Source of the DNA: Guadua angustifolia
Taxonomy: Eukaryota > Streptophyta > Magnoliopsida > Poales > Poaceae
Direction of reading: 5' to 3'
DNA: 64,000 nt
Assembly: GCA_036346375.1 (NCBI GenBank)
Contig: CM070508.1
Span: forward strand, 25,178,852 to 25,242,851
Below are positions 45,061-56,916 of this stretch, in pieces (positions within the stretch are counted from its first letter, which is position 1; each line of letters starts with the position of its first letter). A model generated the notes under the pieces. That model searched no databases. It had not been told where the DNA came from and saw nothing but the letters and a program-made list of their open reading frames with translations. The position numbers and the translations under genes are program-made.

Positions 45061-48000
45061 TCAAGGGTTTTCTCCCCCTAAACTCCGCATCTCTCTAAGT
45101 CTTCTCATTCCAATGCCTTTAACATATCTTTGAAATGTAGATTTAGGTAAGGACTTAGTGAATAAATCTGCAAGATTTTCACATGACTTGGTTTGTAAGA
45201 TCTTTATCTCACCTCTCTTCTGGAGTTCATGAGGATAGAATAACTTAGAAGCAATATGCTTCGTGATGTTGCTCTTTACATAACCCAATTGCATTTATGC
45301 AATACAAGCAGAATTATCTTCACAGATAATTGTGGGGGTGTCGACAGTGTTAAGGCCATATGACTTCTGGATATAGCTAATCATACGTCGCAGCCAAACA
45401 CATTCACGTGAGGCTTCATATAGGGCTATAATCTCTAAGTGGTTGGTAGAAGTTGCTACGGCGTCATTTACAAGATCGCCGACAAGCAAATTGTACCACC
45501 ATGAGAGAAACATAAAACCAGTCTGAGATTTGGCACTGTGGAGATCAGACAGATAGCCAGCATCCGTATATCCCACCATAGTCAAGTCTTGGTTCTTCTG
45601 AAAAAACAACCCAAGATCTTGAGTACCTTGGAGATATCTGATGCAGATCTTTACACCGACCTAATGTCTTACGGTTGGGTGAACTATATCTTGCTAGCAA
45701 ATTTACCGCGAATGCAATATCAGGCCTTGTGCAGTTTGCAAGGTATATAAGTGCTCCAATAGCACTTAAATATGGGACTTCAGGTCCTAAGACTTCCTCA
45801 TTTTCCATCCTCGGTCTAAAAGGGTCTTTATCCACTTCAAGGGATCTTACGATCATGGGGGTTTTCAAAGGATGCGATTTATCCATATTAAACCTTTCCA
45901 ATACCTTCCGGGTATAGGACGACTGGTGAACAAGAATTCCTTCTGGGAGATGCTCTAGCTGCAGGCCTAAGCAAAATTTGTTTTTACCCAAATCTTTCAT
46001 CTCAAACTCCGTCGTGAGGTAAGCACTTGCTTTTTTATCTCCTCTGTGGTTCCGATGATATTCAGATCATCGACATACACTGAGATGATACAGAATCCAT
46101 TCTGGGATTTCTTTATGAACACACAGGGGAAATCATCATTATTGGAGTATCCCTTCTTCAGGAGGAACTCACTAAGCCGGTTATACCACATTCTTCTAGA
46201 CTGTTTTAATCCGTATAGCGATCTCTGCAGTTTGACGCTATACATGTTGCGATTATTAGGATCCGGGATTTTTACTCCTTCAGGGACTTTCATATAAATG
46301 TTTGAATCCAGTGACCCATATAAATATGCGGTCACCACATCCATCAACTGCATTTTTAAATTTAAGCCTGTTGCCATTGATATTAGATATCGGAACATTA
46401 TTCCACTCATCACAGGAGAATATGTTTCATCGTAATCGATGCTGGGTCTCTGCGTGAACCCTTGTGCTACAAGCCTCGCTTTATATCTCACCACCTCATT
46501 GTTTTCATTTCTCTTCTGGATGAAAACTGATGCGCACTAGGTCGGTCCGATCTTACGATGAGAACGATATATCGGTTTGATAGCGCCGAAGTAGATGGAT
46601 CGGCTACTAACCACGAGATCGACAACCAAGCAATGCATAGCGTCACTACGAGGCGATCAACCGAATCAAAGACCCGATCGATCCTTGTACTGCTGCAGCG
46701 AGAACAAGCAAGAACAAGGTTAGAGCAATTCGATCCAATAATCTCAAAGATAGAAAGGTGAGGTTACATTTTCTCGTCACGGGTGGTCTAGTCGACACAC
46801 GCGAACACGAGGAGGGGCGCACAAGGGTCTACAAAACACAACAAAACCTAAGCGTCAAAAACGGCGGCGGCCACATATATAGCGGCGGCCAAGAGGTGTA
46901 GGGCAGCCAAAACAGCGGTGGCCACCAAAACCCTAAGATACATGGGCCATAGGCCCAAAAGTGGGGTGATGCAGCACCCTGAATTTCTGACCCGTGACAT
47001 TGTTCCGCATTTTCCCGTCGTTTTGGAGTGAATTTGGAAGTGGGGCTGGATCCATTGGAAAGCTTATCTCCTAAGCTTTCAAACGGGTGGTCGCACACTG
47101 AAAACGGAGTCCGGGAGCCCAAGTTATGCCCGTTTGAAGTTGCCATGCTGCTGGATGGCCGAACCGGACTTTTTGGCATCTTGGGCTTCCATATGGGCCT
47201 TCCTTGACGTGTGGGCTGTTCTCGGGGTGTGTGCTTGAAGCCCTGGTCTATTAATGTGGGCTTGAATAACTGAGCTTTTGGATTAAGGCCTCTCGGCGAT
47301 GAAGTTGCCGCAGCGTCGATCATTTGTGACGAAGATGGAGCAGCGTCGGAAGTCATTGGAGAAGCCGGAGAGGAAGGAGGGACAGCGGTCACGCTGGTCG
47401 TATCCATGTTGGTGATGTCCTCATCAAAAACTTTCCGGATGAAAACCCATTTTGATCCTACAGGGAACACTTTAGGAGGTGTCCGGTCAACAGGACCGAA
47501 TACATTCCTTTTATTAAGCGAGTGCAATTCCGCCTCAATTGCTTCTTTCCGTTTGACCCAATCTGAGCGCTTCTGGCACTCTGCCATGGACTTTAGTTCT
47601 GGATCCAGTTCAATAGTTTTAGCAATTTTAGAGGCGAAATAAATGTCGATAATTGTAGTCTTTCTTTTATATAATTCTCCTGAATCCACATAATTGGTGG
47701 ATATTTCTTCATTCATTTCTTCCAGCTCCTCGTGATTTCCCACAACGATGGAGTCTGGGTGTTCCGACTTCCCGGCGTTAAATTGTGTGTGCAAATGTTC
47801 ACTGGGATTTTCATCTTCAGGATGGCTCACTTCAGGGAGATTACCATCATCAGGATGGGTCGCTTCAAGGATTTTATCAACAACTGGTTGAGCTTCTTTA
47901 ACTGTCTCAGGTAGTGATCTCTTTTGCTCGGTTCTCTATTTCTGTGGACGTCTCCGCATATGGGAAATACTTGGTTCTTTCCCACGCACTAGCTGCAAGG

Positions 48001-49730
48001 GGGAAATTCATGGTATGCAGTTGGTCTAAGTTGAATTAATGATGCAGCGTGCAGCACTGCATGGCCTCAACAGCTGGTGGGTAACGTACAATTCTGCATG
48101 AGTGGCCTAGCTATAAGCTTTACTCTCTTAATTAATGACTCTGCAAGGCCATTTTGGGTGTGGACATGGGGTACAGAATGCTCTACATTAATGCCTAGAG
48201 CCATACAATAATCATTCAATGCTTTTGAGATAAACTCGCCAGCATTGTCCATTCGAATGGACTTAATCCTTTCTTCTGGAAAAGAGGCTCTTAATCTAAT
48301 TATTTGGGCTATTAATTTAGCAAAGGCATGGTTTCTAGTAGATAAGAGACATACATGGGACCATCTAGTAGAAGCATCTATTAGCACCATGAAATATCTG
48401 AATGGGCCCGACAGGGGCTGAATTGGTCCACAGAGATCACCTTGAATTCTCTCTAGGAAAGTCAGTGATTCTTCCCTAATTTTAAGATGAGATGGATGAA
48501 CTATCTGCTTTCCTTTAGCACATGCAGGGCACATAAAAGCTTCAGGTTTAGGAAAGGCTGTTGTTTTTATATTATGGCCAGCATAATTATTTATTATTCT
48601 TCTCATCATATTCAACCCAGGATGACCTAGACGATCATGCCAGATCTTAAATATTTCTGGGGTTTTAATTATGGTTTTTATCGCAATATAAACTTCTTGT
48701 TTTATATATGTGTAATATAACCCGGATGAGAAGGAAGGAAGTTTTTCAACCACACGTTTATTACATCCGTTAAACTTGGTCATGAGTAGGTATTCAGTAC
48801 CATCCTTATTTTCAGTCTCTATATGGAAACCATTTAGACGGATATCTTTGAAACTCAGAAGAGTACGACTAGACTCAGGGTATAATAGGGCATTCTCTAT
48901 AATTATACGAGTGCCCATATAGAGAACTATGATGGCTCTTCTGGTGCCAACAATAAGAGCATCGCTTCCTGCGATGGTCATAATACTTCCAGTTTTCTTA
49001 ATCAATGTCTGAAAATATTTAGTTTCCTTAAGAATCATATTTGTGGTGCAACTGTCTACAAGACAGATTTCCTCCTCCGCCATTGGATTATTCATGGAGT
49101 TCTATATTAAACAAGTAAAATTAATCAAACATTTGTTGCATCGGGAACAAATAATATAGAACAAGCATAGCATGATTAAATAAATTCCCTAGGAAAATCA
49201 CATTTTATTAAATTTGACTGATAATCGCTCAACAAGAGCGTTGACCATTGTTCATTCAGGAACACAAAGACTAAACTGATAAATAAGGCTATTAAGAAGT
49301 CTCTAAAGGATAATATGACATCAACTCTAAAGGAAAAACTGGGAGACTACTCCATGTCTCCATATAGATAATTTATATCATCCTCTTAGGACATATCTTT
49401 ATTCTTCTGGAATTCTTTTAGCTCATCCCCAACGAAATCATCCTCCTCCATGGGATATTCGGTCTTCAGGTCCGTATGGAGAGGGTGCCTCGAGGAGAAG
49501 CGAGGAGCACCGACTTTAAATTTGGAAAATTGTGGCTCCAAGGGATCGGGCTGTCTAGTTAATCTTGGCATTCATTGCCCAAGTAGTTGCTGCCATTCAG
49601 GGCAAGCTCAGCAAATTCCTTCTTTGCGATGTCAAACATATCCTATATGCAAACAAAATAGGGATTTTACTTCAGGTAAAATATTGTTTTGCATGCTTAT
49701 CATTGAATCAGTAAAGTCTGGTCTATATCT
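45061..49730 (-). pseudogene. copia gag-pol, decayed and interrupted
   Basis: Gag keeps only its N-terminus (KEFAELALNGSNYL near 49580-49620) and a C-terminal piece. Protease shows LVDSCTTNMI near 49050. The pre-integrase finger has WHDRLGHPG and CPACAKGKQI (48530-48640). Integrase has GDLCGPI, MDNAGEF and NGLAESL (48130-48460). The linker reads to KWVFIRK at 47440, where the solo LTR begins. Reverse transcriptase resumes with RNENNEVVRYKARLVAQGFT (46430-46515), TAYLYGSLD, SLYGLKQ and ISVYVDDLNIIG (46050-46090). RNase H has YTDAGYLSD (about 45560), ATSTNHLEI and CEDNSACIA (45295-45330) then a final block to 45061. Frames break near 48067, 46000, 45600 and 45295. Confidence 0.88.
46528..47426 (-). 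mobile_element. probable solo LTR inserted in the copia reverse transcriptase
   Basis: The 899-bp insert reads TGATGAGGACATC...GTGCGCATCA on the minus strand (TG...CA). It is flanked by AAAAC on both sides (46523-46527 and 47427-47431), the 5-bp duplication expected of an LTR element. A TATATATG on the minus strand near 46874-46881 could be its promoter. It splits the conserved KWVFIRK block from RNENNEV. A 10-bp repeat GGATGAAAAC also brackets the insert, so a different mechanism cannot be excluded. Confidence 0.65.
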
Positions 49731-50971
49731 ATTCAGTAGATAATTATCACAGATTTTTCAGTATTTTCCTAGCATTTTTGTAATTTTCTACTAATTATTA
49801 AGCAATTTCCAGAATTACTAATTAACAAAGGGATAAATTTCAATGTGAAATAATCCTTGCATGATGCTAATTACATCTTATGTAGTTCTTATTGATTGGG
49901 TATGAAATCATGTAATGAATGCCTCCGTCAACATAACTCTTGGCCAGGTCAACCTGCCCAGAGGGCTCACATGAGGGAGGAGCACTTCCCGATTTTGGGC
50001 GCCAATTAAGAAACCTAGCCTCATGTGTGTTTTCCTTAGACACCAATTGTTATGTATCCGTTCCTTCAAAATTGAAATAAAAAACCCAACCACTTATGCC
50101 CTCAAGTCCAAAACTATTTTGGTAGCTCGATTATTTTCATAATTTTCTAGCATTTCTGTTAAATACTAAGTAATTTTCAGAATTACTTAAATAACAGAGA
50201 TATAAATTTCAGCACATATAAACATGGCATAAAGCTAGAAAATAAACCTAGATCATGAAACTTTCAAAGTGGGCTAAATCACAATTTTCCAAATTTTATG
50301 AGAGCCCATAACCTAGAAAAACTAATTTCTTGAATTTATTGTCAATTTTTAGCATTCATATTTTTTTAATTTAGACTGGCGGGCCAAATGGACACCAGGC
50401 CATATGGCCTGACAGAGGACTTTAGGCCCGAAAATTGCCCATCTACTTTAGGCGGCTAGGGAAAACCCTAGCCGCCACTTGCTCTGGCTCACGCGAAAGA
50501 TGTGCCCGCCGCCACTAAGCAAGAGCTCCAACTACACGGGCGCCGTCGCTAGCCAAATGCCTTCACCTACTCGTGCATCGCCACCGGGCAAGAGCCCCTT
50601 CATAGATGACCTGGGGGCTTGACCTCCCGTCGCAACCGAGCGTGCTAGGGCGCAAGGTGCTGCCATGGCGCCGACGGAGCGGACACCGAAACACAAAGTG
50701 CCAACGCATGGAGTCTGGAGCATCGGCAAGCACGGCGGAGCACCGACAAGCGCGGCGGAGTAGCGGCGGGCGCGGGAAGCCAAGGCGACGTCTCCGTGGC
50801 ATGTGTGACGATGCGTGTGCTAGACGCGAAGCGCCGCCTATGCTGCGGGCGCTGCAGGGCCGAGGCGCTGCACCGGCGCGGCGACGTGGCTTCGGGTGCA
50901 TCGGACAGGCAGCAGGCTGCGCATCGGACGGGCAGTAGGCGTCGCAGCAGGCGACGCATCGGAGGAGTAGC
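49731..50971. other. retroelement-like non-coding DNA
   Basis: Two diverged copies of an AT-rich segment (TTTTCTAGCATTTCTGTTAA type) lie at about 49755-49870 and 50140-50240. The minus strand at 49990-50050 reads AACAATTGGTGTCTAAGG and TTAATTGGCGCCCAAAATC, both resembling junctions of an LTR and a primer-binding site. 50380-50970 is GC-rich with AAACCCTAGCCGCC, common in cereal retroelement leaders. I cannot assemble a defined element. Confidence 0.35.
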
Positions 50972-51884
50972 CAGGGCCGGTCCTGGCATTTTGGGGGTCC
51001 AGGGCGAAAACTTATATGGAGGCCCCTTCCACCTCCTCATATATATATCATTGAAGAAATTAATATTCGATGCACAAAAAATACTTCTATAGAACAATTT
51101 AAAGTTTATGAAATGACAAATGTAAATTGTAATCATAAACACTTACTTGGCATTTGGCATCATCTTAAAAAATTTCTTCTAACATTTTGTGATACAAAGT
51201 CATCGATTATACTATTGATTTCAATCTCGTCCAATAACTTTTCTCGATGCATAAAGTCACTAAATCATTTAACCTTTCTTGAGTCATTGTTGATCTCAAA
51301 TAGTTCTTCAACAATTTCAATTTTGAAAAGCTTCTTTCGGTAGATGCAAGCGATCCGCGAGCACGATAAATAAGATTCGATAAGCAATAGAGATATTAGG
51401 ATCACAATTCACATAAGCGACATGCTCGAAAATCTCTATAGCGAGACAATCGTCATCTAGCAAAGTGAATTTCATAATCTTTAATTCAGAAATAAGATCA
51501 TGTACCTCAACAACAGATGAACCATCATGAGAGAAAGTGTCTGTAAATTTAGTGCAACACTCTTTAAGTTCACTATCATTTAATGACTTCAGCGTGCTTG
51601 AGCTCAATAAAAATCTGAATATATCTTTAAACACCATGAGTTCTTCGAATCTGGTCTTCAAAGAAGCGATCGCCATATCAACCAAAACCAAAAAATATTT
51701 AACTTCAAAAGCCCTCTCAGCTTCTAAGATTTCTTCTTGGTAATTACTTTCATCAGATCAACTCAAAGTGCGTTTGCTTTCATGTTGGGCAAAAGTCTAT
51801 AGTGTAGTTGCATACCTGGGGGGCCTATGACTTTGGGGGCCCGGGGCGGCTGCCCACCCTGCCCACCCCCCAGGGCCGGCCCTG
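50972..51884 (-). mobile_element. hAT deletion derivative with perfect target duplication
   Basis: Terminal inverted repeats are CAGGGCCGGTCCTGG (left) and CAGGGCCGGCCCTGG (right, from outside). An 8-bp duplication GGAGTAGC flanks the element at 50964-50971 and 51885-51892, exactly the hAT signature. At 913 bp it keeps only the 3' end of a transposase gene on the minus strand. Confidence 0.95.
51190..51780 (-). pseudogene. hAT transposase C-terminal fragment (dimerisation region)
   Basis: The minus strand encodes YFLVLVDMAIASLKTRFEEL, then FSHDGSSVVEVHDLISELKI and NCDPNISIAYRILFIVLADR, matching the C-terminal region of ZMYM/TTF-type plant hAT transposases. Downstream, KNYLRST-like and MTQERLN-like blocks are broken. 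Everything N-terminal is deleted, so the element cannot move itself. Confidence 0.8.
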
Positions 51885-51892
51885 GGAGTAGC

Positions 51893-52209
51893 GCGACCAG
51901 ACCCGCGACAGGGGGCGTCACTGTACGGGCCGACGTCCGGTGGAGTCAAGCAGGCGCTTCAGGCGCGCGACTTTACTGCGGCGTGGGCACGAACACGAAG
52001 TCGAGGTGGCTGGCGGCGAGCGATGAGGTCATGAAACCAGGGCGACCGGCTTGGCGCGTGATGGGCGCAAGGCCGAGGTGACCGCTGTTGGTGCGGATCG
52101 CGGGAGCCGATGTGACGGCGCTGGGTGCGGCTTCTGGCGCACGAGGAGGGAAGGTGGCACGGCGGGCAACGGCGCACACGGAGTGGCGGAGACGTCCAAC
52201 GAGAGTACA
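51893..52209. other. GC-rich DNA continuing 50380-50970 across the hAT insertion
   Basis: Composition matches the left flank of the hAT element. Short Arg-rich frames on both strands are not supported as genes. Confidence 0.4.
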
Positions 52210-52211
52210 TA

Positions 52212-52524
52212 CTCCCATCTCTAATATACCATTTAAATAAACATTTTATACGCCTTTATCACTTTCGGTATACTCCAATAATAATTATAAGATACTCCAA
52301 TACAACATGATTAAAAAAAATTTCATCAAACCCTTTATTTTTTTGCTACATACCTTTTTCCATATGTATAAGGAATATGTAAACAAATTATGCTATAAAG
52401 GGTGGATTTTAATGAAATTTTTCGTGGAACTCACTTTGGAGTATCTTATAATCAATATTAGAGTATACTCAAAATGATAAAGATGTATAAAAACATCATT
52501 TAAATGGTATATTAGAGGTGGGAG
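52212..52524. mobile_element. Stowaway-like MITE
   Basis: The ends are CTCCCATCTCTAATATACCA and, from the right, CTCCCACCTCTAATATACCA, with TA on both sides (52210-52211 and 52525-52526). Inverted similarity extends about 90 bp inwards, so the 313-bp element is nearly palindromic. Confidence 0.88.
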
Positions 52525-52816
52525 TACATACACCCAGGAGTATGGAATCATTTTCCTATATATATATATATGTACATGCTATTCTATACTTGCGTGTAGA
52601 ATAGATCATTCTACACTCATGTCATTTAACACAAATCGACCGACCACATAAAACCGAACAATCAGTGGAAACACAACTAGTAAATGATGTAACCAAACAG
52701 TGATTAGTGCAACACAACTAGTAAATGATAAATAAATACTACTTCTAGTTTTTCTAGTTTGTATATGATTCATTCTTTTTTATTTTAACTATATCTTTCA
52801 AATGAAGATATTTTTT

Positions 52817-54346
52817 GTCTTAAAATTTTGCATGGTTGTAGAATATCACCTCCCCTATGTATAATATTTTTTTGAAATTTTTTTAAAACATGTACATCTG
52901 ATTTTTATAGATTTTATGGTTCACACAGGATATGTTGACTTTTACTATCCAGAAAATAACATATTACTCACTATTACATAAGATGTTACTGATTTTATAG
53001 TTCACACAGGATATATTGATTTTTATTATCCAGAAAATAACATATTACTCACTATTACATAAGATATTATTATATCTGTATAAACCAGCCTTATCTTGTA
53101 AAATATGTTAAAACCAAATGTACAAGTTTTCAAAAATTCTCAAAAACATTATCATTCATAGAGGAAGTGAGATTCTACTTTCTTGTAAAATTTGAAGATA
53201 AAAATCAGTTTTATTTAGAAGATATGAAATTAACAAGCGCAAATCAGTTATGAATAGTAAATTTGTTCTTTTCATATCTTTCAAATGCAATTGATTTTGG
53301 TATTCAAATTTTATAAGGATGTAGAAGCTCACACCCCCTACCTATGATAATTTTTTGAGAATTTTTTAGAACTTTTATATATAGTTTTCATAGACTTTTA
53401 CTGCTAAATAATTAAAAAATATATGTAAAAGTTCTAAAAAAATTTCAAACAATTACCACACGTACGAAATGTTTGTAGTAAAGTTTGTGAAAACTATATG
53501 TGTAAGTTCTGAAAAATTCTCAAAAAATTATCATAGGTAAAGGATGTGAGCTTCTACAGTTCTGTAAAATTTAAATACCAAAATCAGCTGTATTTGAAAG
53601 ATTTAAAAATAACAAATTTACTATTCATCACTGAATAGTATTTGTCAATTTCATATCTTTCAAATGTGACTGAGTTCGGTATACAAATTTTACAAGGCTG
53701 TAGAAGTTCATAACCCCTATGTATGATATTTTTTTAAAACTTATACATATAATTTTTTAATTATTTAGCAGTAAAAATTTGTGAAAGCTATACGTACAAG
53801 TTTTAAAAAGCCTAAAAAATTACTATACGTAGGGGACGTGAGTTTCTATATTTTTGTAAAATTTGAATACCAAACTCATTCGCATTTGAAAGATGTGAAA
53901 AGAATAAATTTACTATTCATCACTGATTAGTGCTTGTTAATTTCATATCTTTGAAATGAAATTGATTTGGTTTTCAAATTTTACAAGGAAGTAGAATCTT
54001 ACCTCCCCTATGTTTGATAATTTTTTGAGAATTTTTAAAATTTGTATATATGGTTTTAATATATTTTACGATAAGAATGGTTTACATAGATATAGTAACA
54101 TCTTGTCTAATAGTGAGTAATATGTTATTTTCTCGATAGTAAAATTCAACATATCCTATATGAACTAAAATCAGTAATATCTTGTGTAATAGTGAATAAT
54201 ATATTATTTTCTAGATAGTAAAAGTCAATATATCCTGTGTGAACCATAAAATCTATGAAAATCAGATATACATGTGTTTCAAAAATTCTAAAAAAAAATC
54301 ATACATAAGGGAGGTAATATTCTACAACCGTGCAAAATTTAAAGAC
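52817..54346. repeat. 1.5-kb AT-rich palindrome composed of nested hairpins
   Basis: The left edge GTCTTAAAATTTTGCATGGT matches the complement of the right edge (from outside GTCTTTAAATTTTGCACGGT). Correspondence continues to an axis near 53580. Within each half there are smaller hairpins (about 53275-53615 and 53640-53905) and an inner direct repeat of a TTCACACAGGATAT..CCAGAAAATAACATATTACT segment (52915-53080 and, inverted, 54090-54245). No coding capacity. Confidence 0.85.
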
Positions 54347-54580
54347 AAGTAGAATAATCTCCACCCTTCATGACAGAGGGACAGTAGTTGCACTTTAACC
54401 CTTGGCTAACACACTCCCTATGCTTCCTTATGTTACTTACACAATCTACCATCACGAGAATTTGCGACGGAACAATACCACACATTTTAAATGTATGCTC
54501 AATTGCTTATAGTGCACAGGATATAAAGTTCAATATCTGCAAATGGCAATGTTCACGCACATATAGAAAACCTAGCTTTG
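54347..54580. other. short intergenic stretch
   Basis: Nothing recognised apart from the flanking DNA of the solo LTR. The phrase AAAACCTAGCTTTGAATG at 54567-54584 recurs just right of the LTR at about 55248-55265. Confidence 0.4.
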
Positions 54581-54585
54581 AATGC

Positions 54586-55216
54586 TGTCGGGGACTGAGA
54601 AATCTCTGATAGGTCAACGCACGATCAATAGGGTCCCCAGCTCGGGACAGTGCAGCAACAGGCCTCGACCATGACCTAAGCGGCTCACGACCTCGAGCTT
54701 GGGCAGTAGGGGGTTCCGACCCCGCACGACCTCGACCTTGGCTCGAGGGTGTGCGTGTACTCGGCGGTTACCAAGACCGAAGGTCCCGGAGTTAAAGCGG
54801 GCGTGGGCGCGGATCCGGACGGTTTAAAGACGTCTTCAATGCACGTCATGAACGTCCCGTGAATCTCTCTGGCCGTTTACGCAATGGGCGTGAGGGTATA
54901 AAATCCCTTGAAGCAGAGTGGCGAAGGACGACATCAACATACCAGCAATAGGCCATTAGACACACCAAATACGCTCAAGCTCGAGCTATATCCGCACTCT
55001 GTACTCAAGATAGTGAATTTCTCCGCCTCAGGAGAAGACTGGAGTAGGACTGTTACCCTCAAGGGGGCTCAAACCAGTATAGCTCGCTGTCTCTTGCTCG
55101 TTGACGCCTCGCCCCGACCTACGTTCGATCCATCGTTGAGTGCAGCGCTTTTTGGGTTCCTCGCTTACACTAACTCTGTTTTCATATTTGCGGTCAGGCG
55201 ATCCCGATCGTCGACA
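54586..55216 (+). mobile_element. solo LTR
   Basis: The 631-bp sequence starts TGTCGGGGACTGAG and ends CGTCGACA, with target duplication AATGC at 54581-54585 and 55217-55221. A TATAAAA at 54897-54903 marks the promoter on the plus strand. The TGTCGGGG start is common among grass Gypsy-type LTRs. No internal region or second LTR is present, so it is a recombination remnant. Confidence 0.93.
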
Positions 55217-55221
55217 AATGC

Positions 55222-55705
55222 AATTTTAGGAAATTAGTTCCAAAATATATAAAACCTAGCTTTGAATGGTCGTCCTGATATTTTTGTTGGCTTGCTTAAT
55301 TACCATATTACTGAGCCAAACTACTACACTAGCTTTGCCAGTCACTAGCAAGCACAAATGCTCGGGGATGACATGCAAATGATGGAAGACAGCATGAATA
55401 CAATCTGTCATGTTTTACAAAGAGCCAACAACAATGGTCCGGCCAGATCTGGCCCTTGTCTCCAAGGGTTTCCCTTCCCCTCATTCCCTTCCCAGCTCTG
55501 AAGGATTCCTTCGATTTTCATTCCTTCACAAAGAAAGCACCGCAATGATTCCTTTCCCCCATTCCCTTCCCTTCCCAAAAGTACCTAACTTTCCTCATCC
55601 TCTCTCATCCCAGCCAGCAATTCTATATAATGAGGGGTTCTAGTCTTCATGTTGCTCACTCAAACCCCATTGCCAATATCAGGAACTCACCCATTGAGCG
55701 TAACC
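55222..55705. other. DNA upstream of the Harbinger transposase
   Basis: 55410-55620 is rich in TTCCCTTCC and AAGGATTCC motifs like the subterminal parts of grass PIF/Harbinger elements. I could not find a supported terminal inverted repeat. Confidence 0.4.
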
Positions 55706-56916
55706 ATGAGTTCTTTCAATCCATTGAGTCGTGAGTACCTTTCGTCGTCAAGTGATGACGACGAGGTCCTCATTCTTATGGCTGCAGCAGCGGAGGAGGA
55801 GGAGGCGCAATCTAGAGTCCGTCGAAGGGGGTCGGTTCTGGGACATGCGGTTACGAACAGAGGTCACCGTGAAGGAGCGGCTAGGCTCTATGCTGATTAC
55901 TTCGCCACTCCCCCTGTGTATGGGCACACATTGTTCAGGCGAAGGTACTAAAAACCCGAACATCTCACGAAAATGGATGATGCATAGGTCATGTCTGTTG
56001 GTCTTTGAATTTGTATGACATTGTGTTACGCAGGTTTAGGATGAGCCGATCCCTGTTCATACGCATAGCCGAAGCCGTCGAGGGCGACGACGATTGGTTC
56101 ACGCAAACAAGGGATGCCACCGGGAAGCTCGGCTTGGATCCTCCTGCAGAAGATGACGGCCGCTATCCGTCAGCTAGCGTACGGTGTCCCTGCTGACGGT
56201 GTGGACGAGTACTGCGGATTGGGGAAAATCTTGCGCTCCTAGCTCGAAGAAGTTTGTAAGGGCGGTGGTGGAGGTGTTCGTGGCGATACCTCCGTTCTCC
56301 GAACGCGGTGACAGCTAGACTCCTACAAGTTGGGGAGCAGAGAGGTTTCCACAGGATGCTTGGTAGCATCGATTGTATGCTGCTGGACTTGGAGGAACGC
56401 CTAAGGCATGGCGGGGGGCTTCACGGGGCATACGGAAGCCTTCCATAGTCACGAGGCGGTGGCCGTGCGACCTATGGATATGGCACGCCTTCTTTGGGAT
56501 GCTGGTAGCTTGAGCGATATTAATGTGCTACATCGTTCTAATATATTTTCGAGGATAACGATGCTTCAAATCCGGAGGTGGCGTACTACGTCAGCGGAAA
56601 CCGATACAACATGGGATACTACCTGCGCCGATGGGATATATCCCGAGTGGGCCTCCTTCGTGAAGGCCATTGCTGCCCGATGGGAAACAAGAGGATCCAC
56701 TTCTCCACAATGCAAGCGCGGCGAGGAAGGATGTCGAGAGCTTTTGGAGTCTTTGCAAGCGGGTTTGCCATTGTACGAGGTCGATCGATCTTGGGATCGA
56801 CGGCGCTTTGGTACATTATGGCTGCATGCATCGTTTTACATAACATGATTATCGAGGGCGAGAGAGCGGTCCAGCTCGGGAGAGTCGTTCGACTATATGG
56901 GTACCCGGCGGTGTGA
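55706..56916 (+). pseudogene. PIF/Harbinger transposase (Plant_tran type), frameshifted
   Basis: Exon 1 (55706-55944) starts MSSFNPLSREYLSSSSDDDE and ends in GHTLFRR at a GTACTA donor. The acceptor ACGCAG precedes 56034, and exon 2 reads FRMSRSLFIRIAEAVEGDDD. The frame slips near 56135, after which MTAAIRQLAYGVPADGVDEY is found in another frame. DDE-region blocks are GSIDCM (about 56368), SDINVLHRS (about 56515), VAYYVSGNRYNMGYYL (about 56580), DVE (about 56732) and MAACIVLHNMIIEGE (about 56818). The two Asp and the Glu are all discernible, but in different frames with stops between. Harbinger transposases act with a Myb-like partner, and such a gene lies 570 bp away on the other strand. Confidence 0.88.

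Larger units (their letters stand above)
44578..49730 (-). mobile_element. Ty1-copia element, minus strand, 5' end not found
   Basis: The 3' LTR is at 44578-44820. Minus-strand reading gives gag remnants (49386-49730), protease and integrase (48067-49095), then reverse transcriptase and RNase H (45061-46515), the copia order. A probable solo LTR splits the reverse transcriptase start. I did not find the 5' LTR in the sequence to the right, so the element is truncated or rearranged there. It is of the TNT1-94-like copia type by its protease (LVDSCTTNMI) and reverse transcriptase blocks. It lies 52 bp beyond CACTA-2. Confidence 0.88.

Noticed and set aside
50048..52209. 5' LTR of the minus-strand copia
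   Set aside because: Minus strand at 50048 has AACA followed by a TTGGTGTCTAAG stretch resembling a primer-binding site, but the sequence beyond does not match the 243-bp LTR at 44578-44820.
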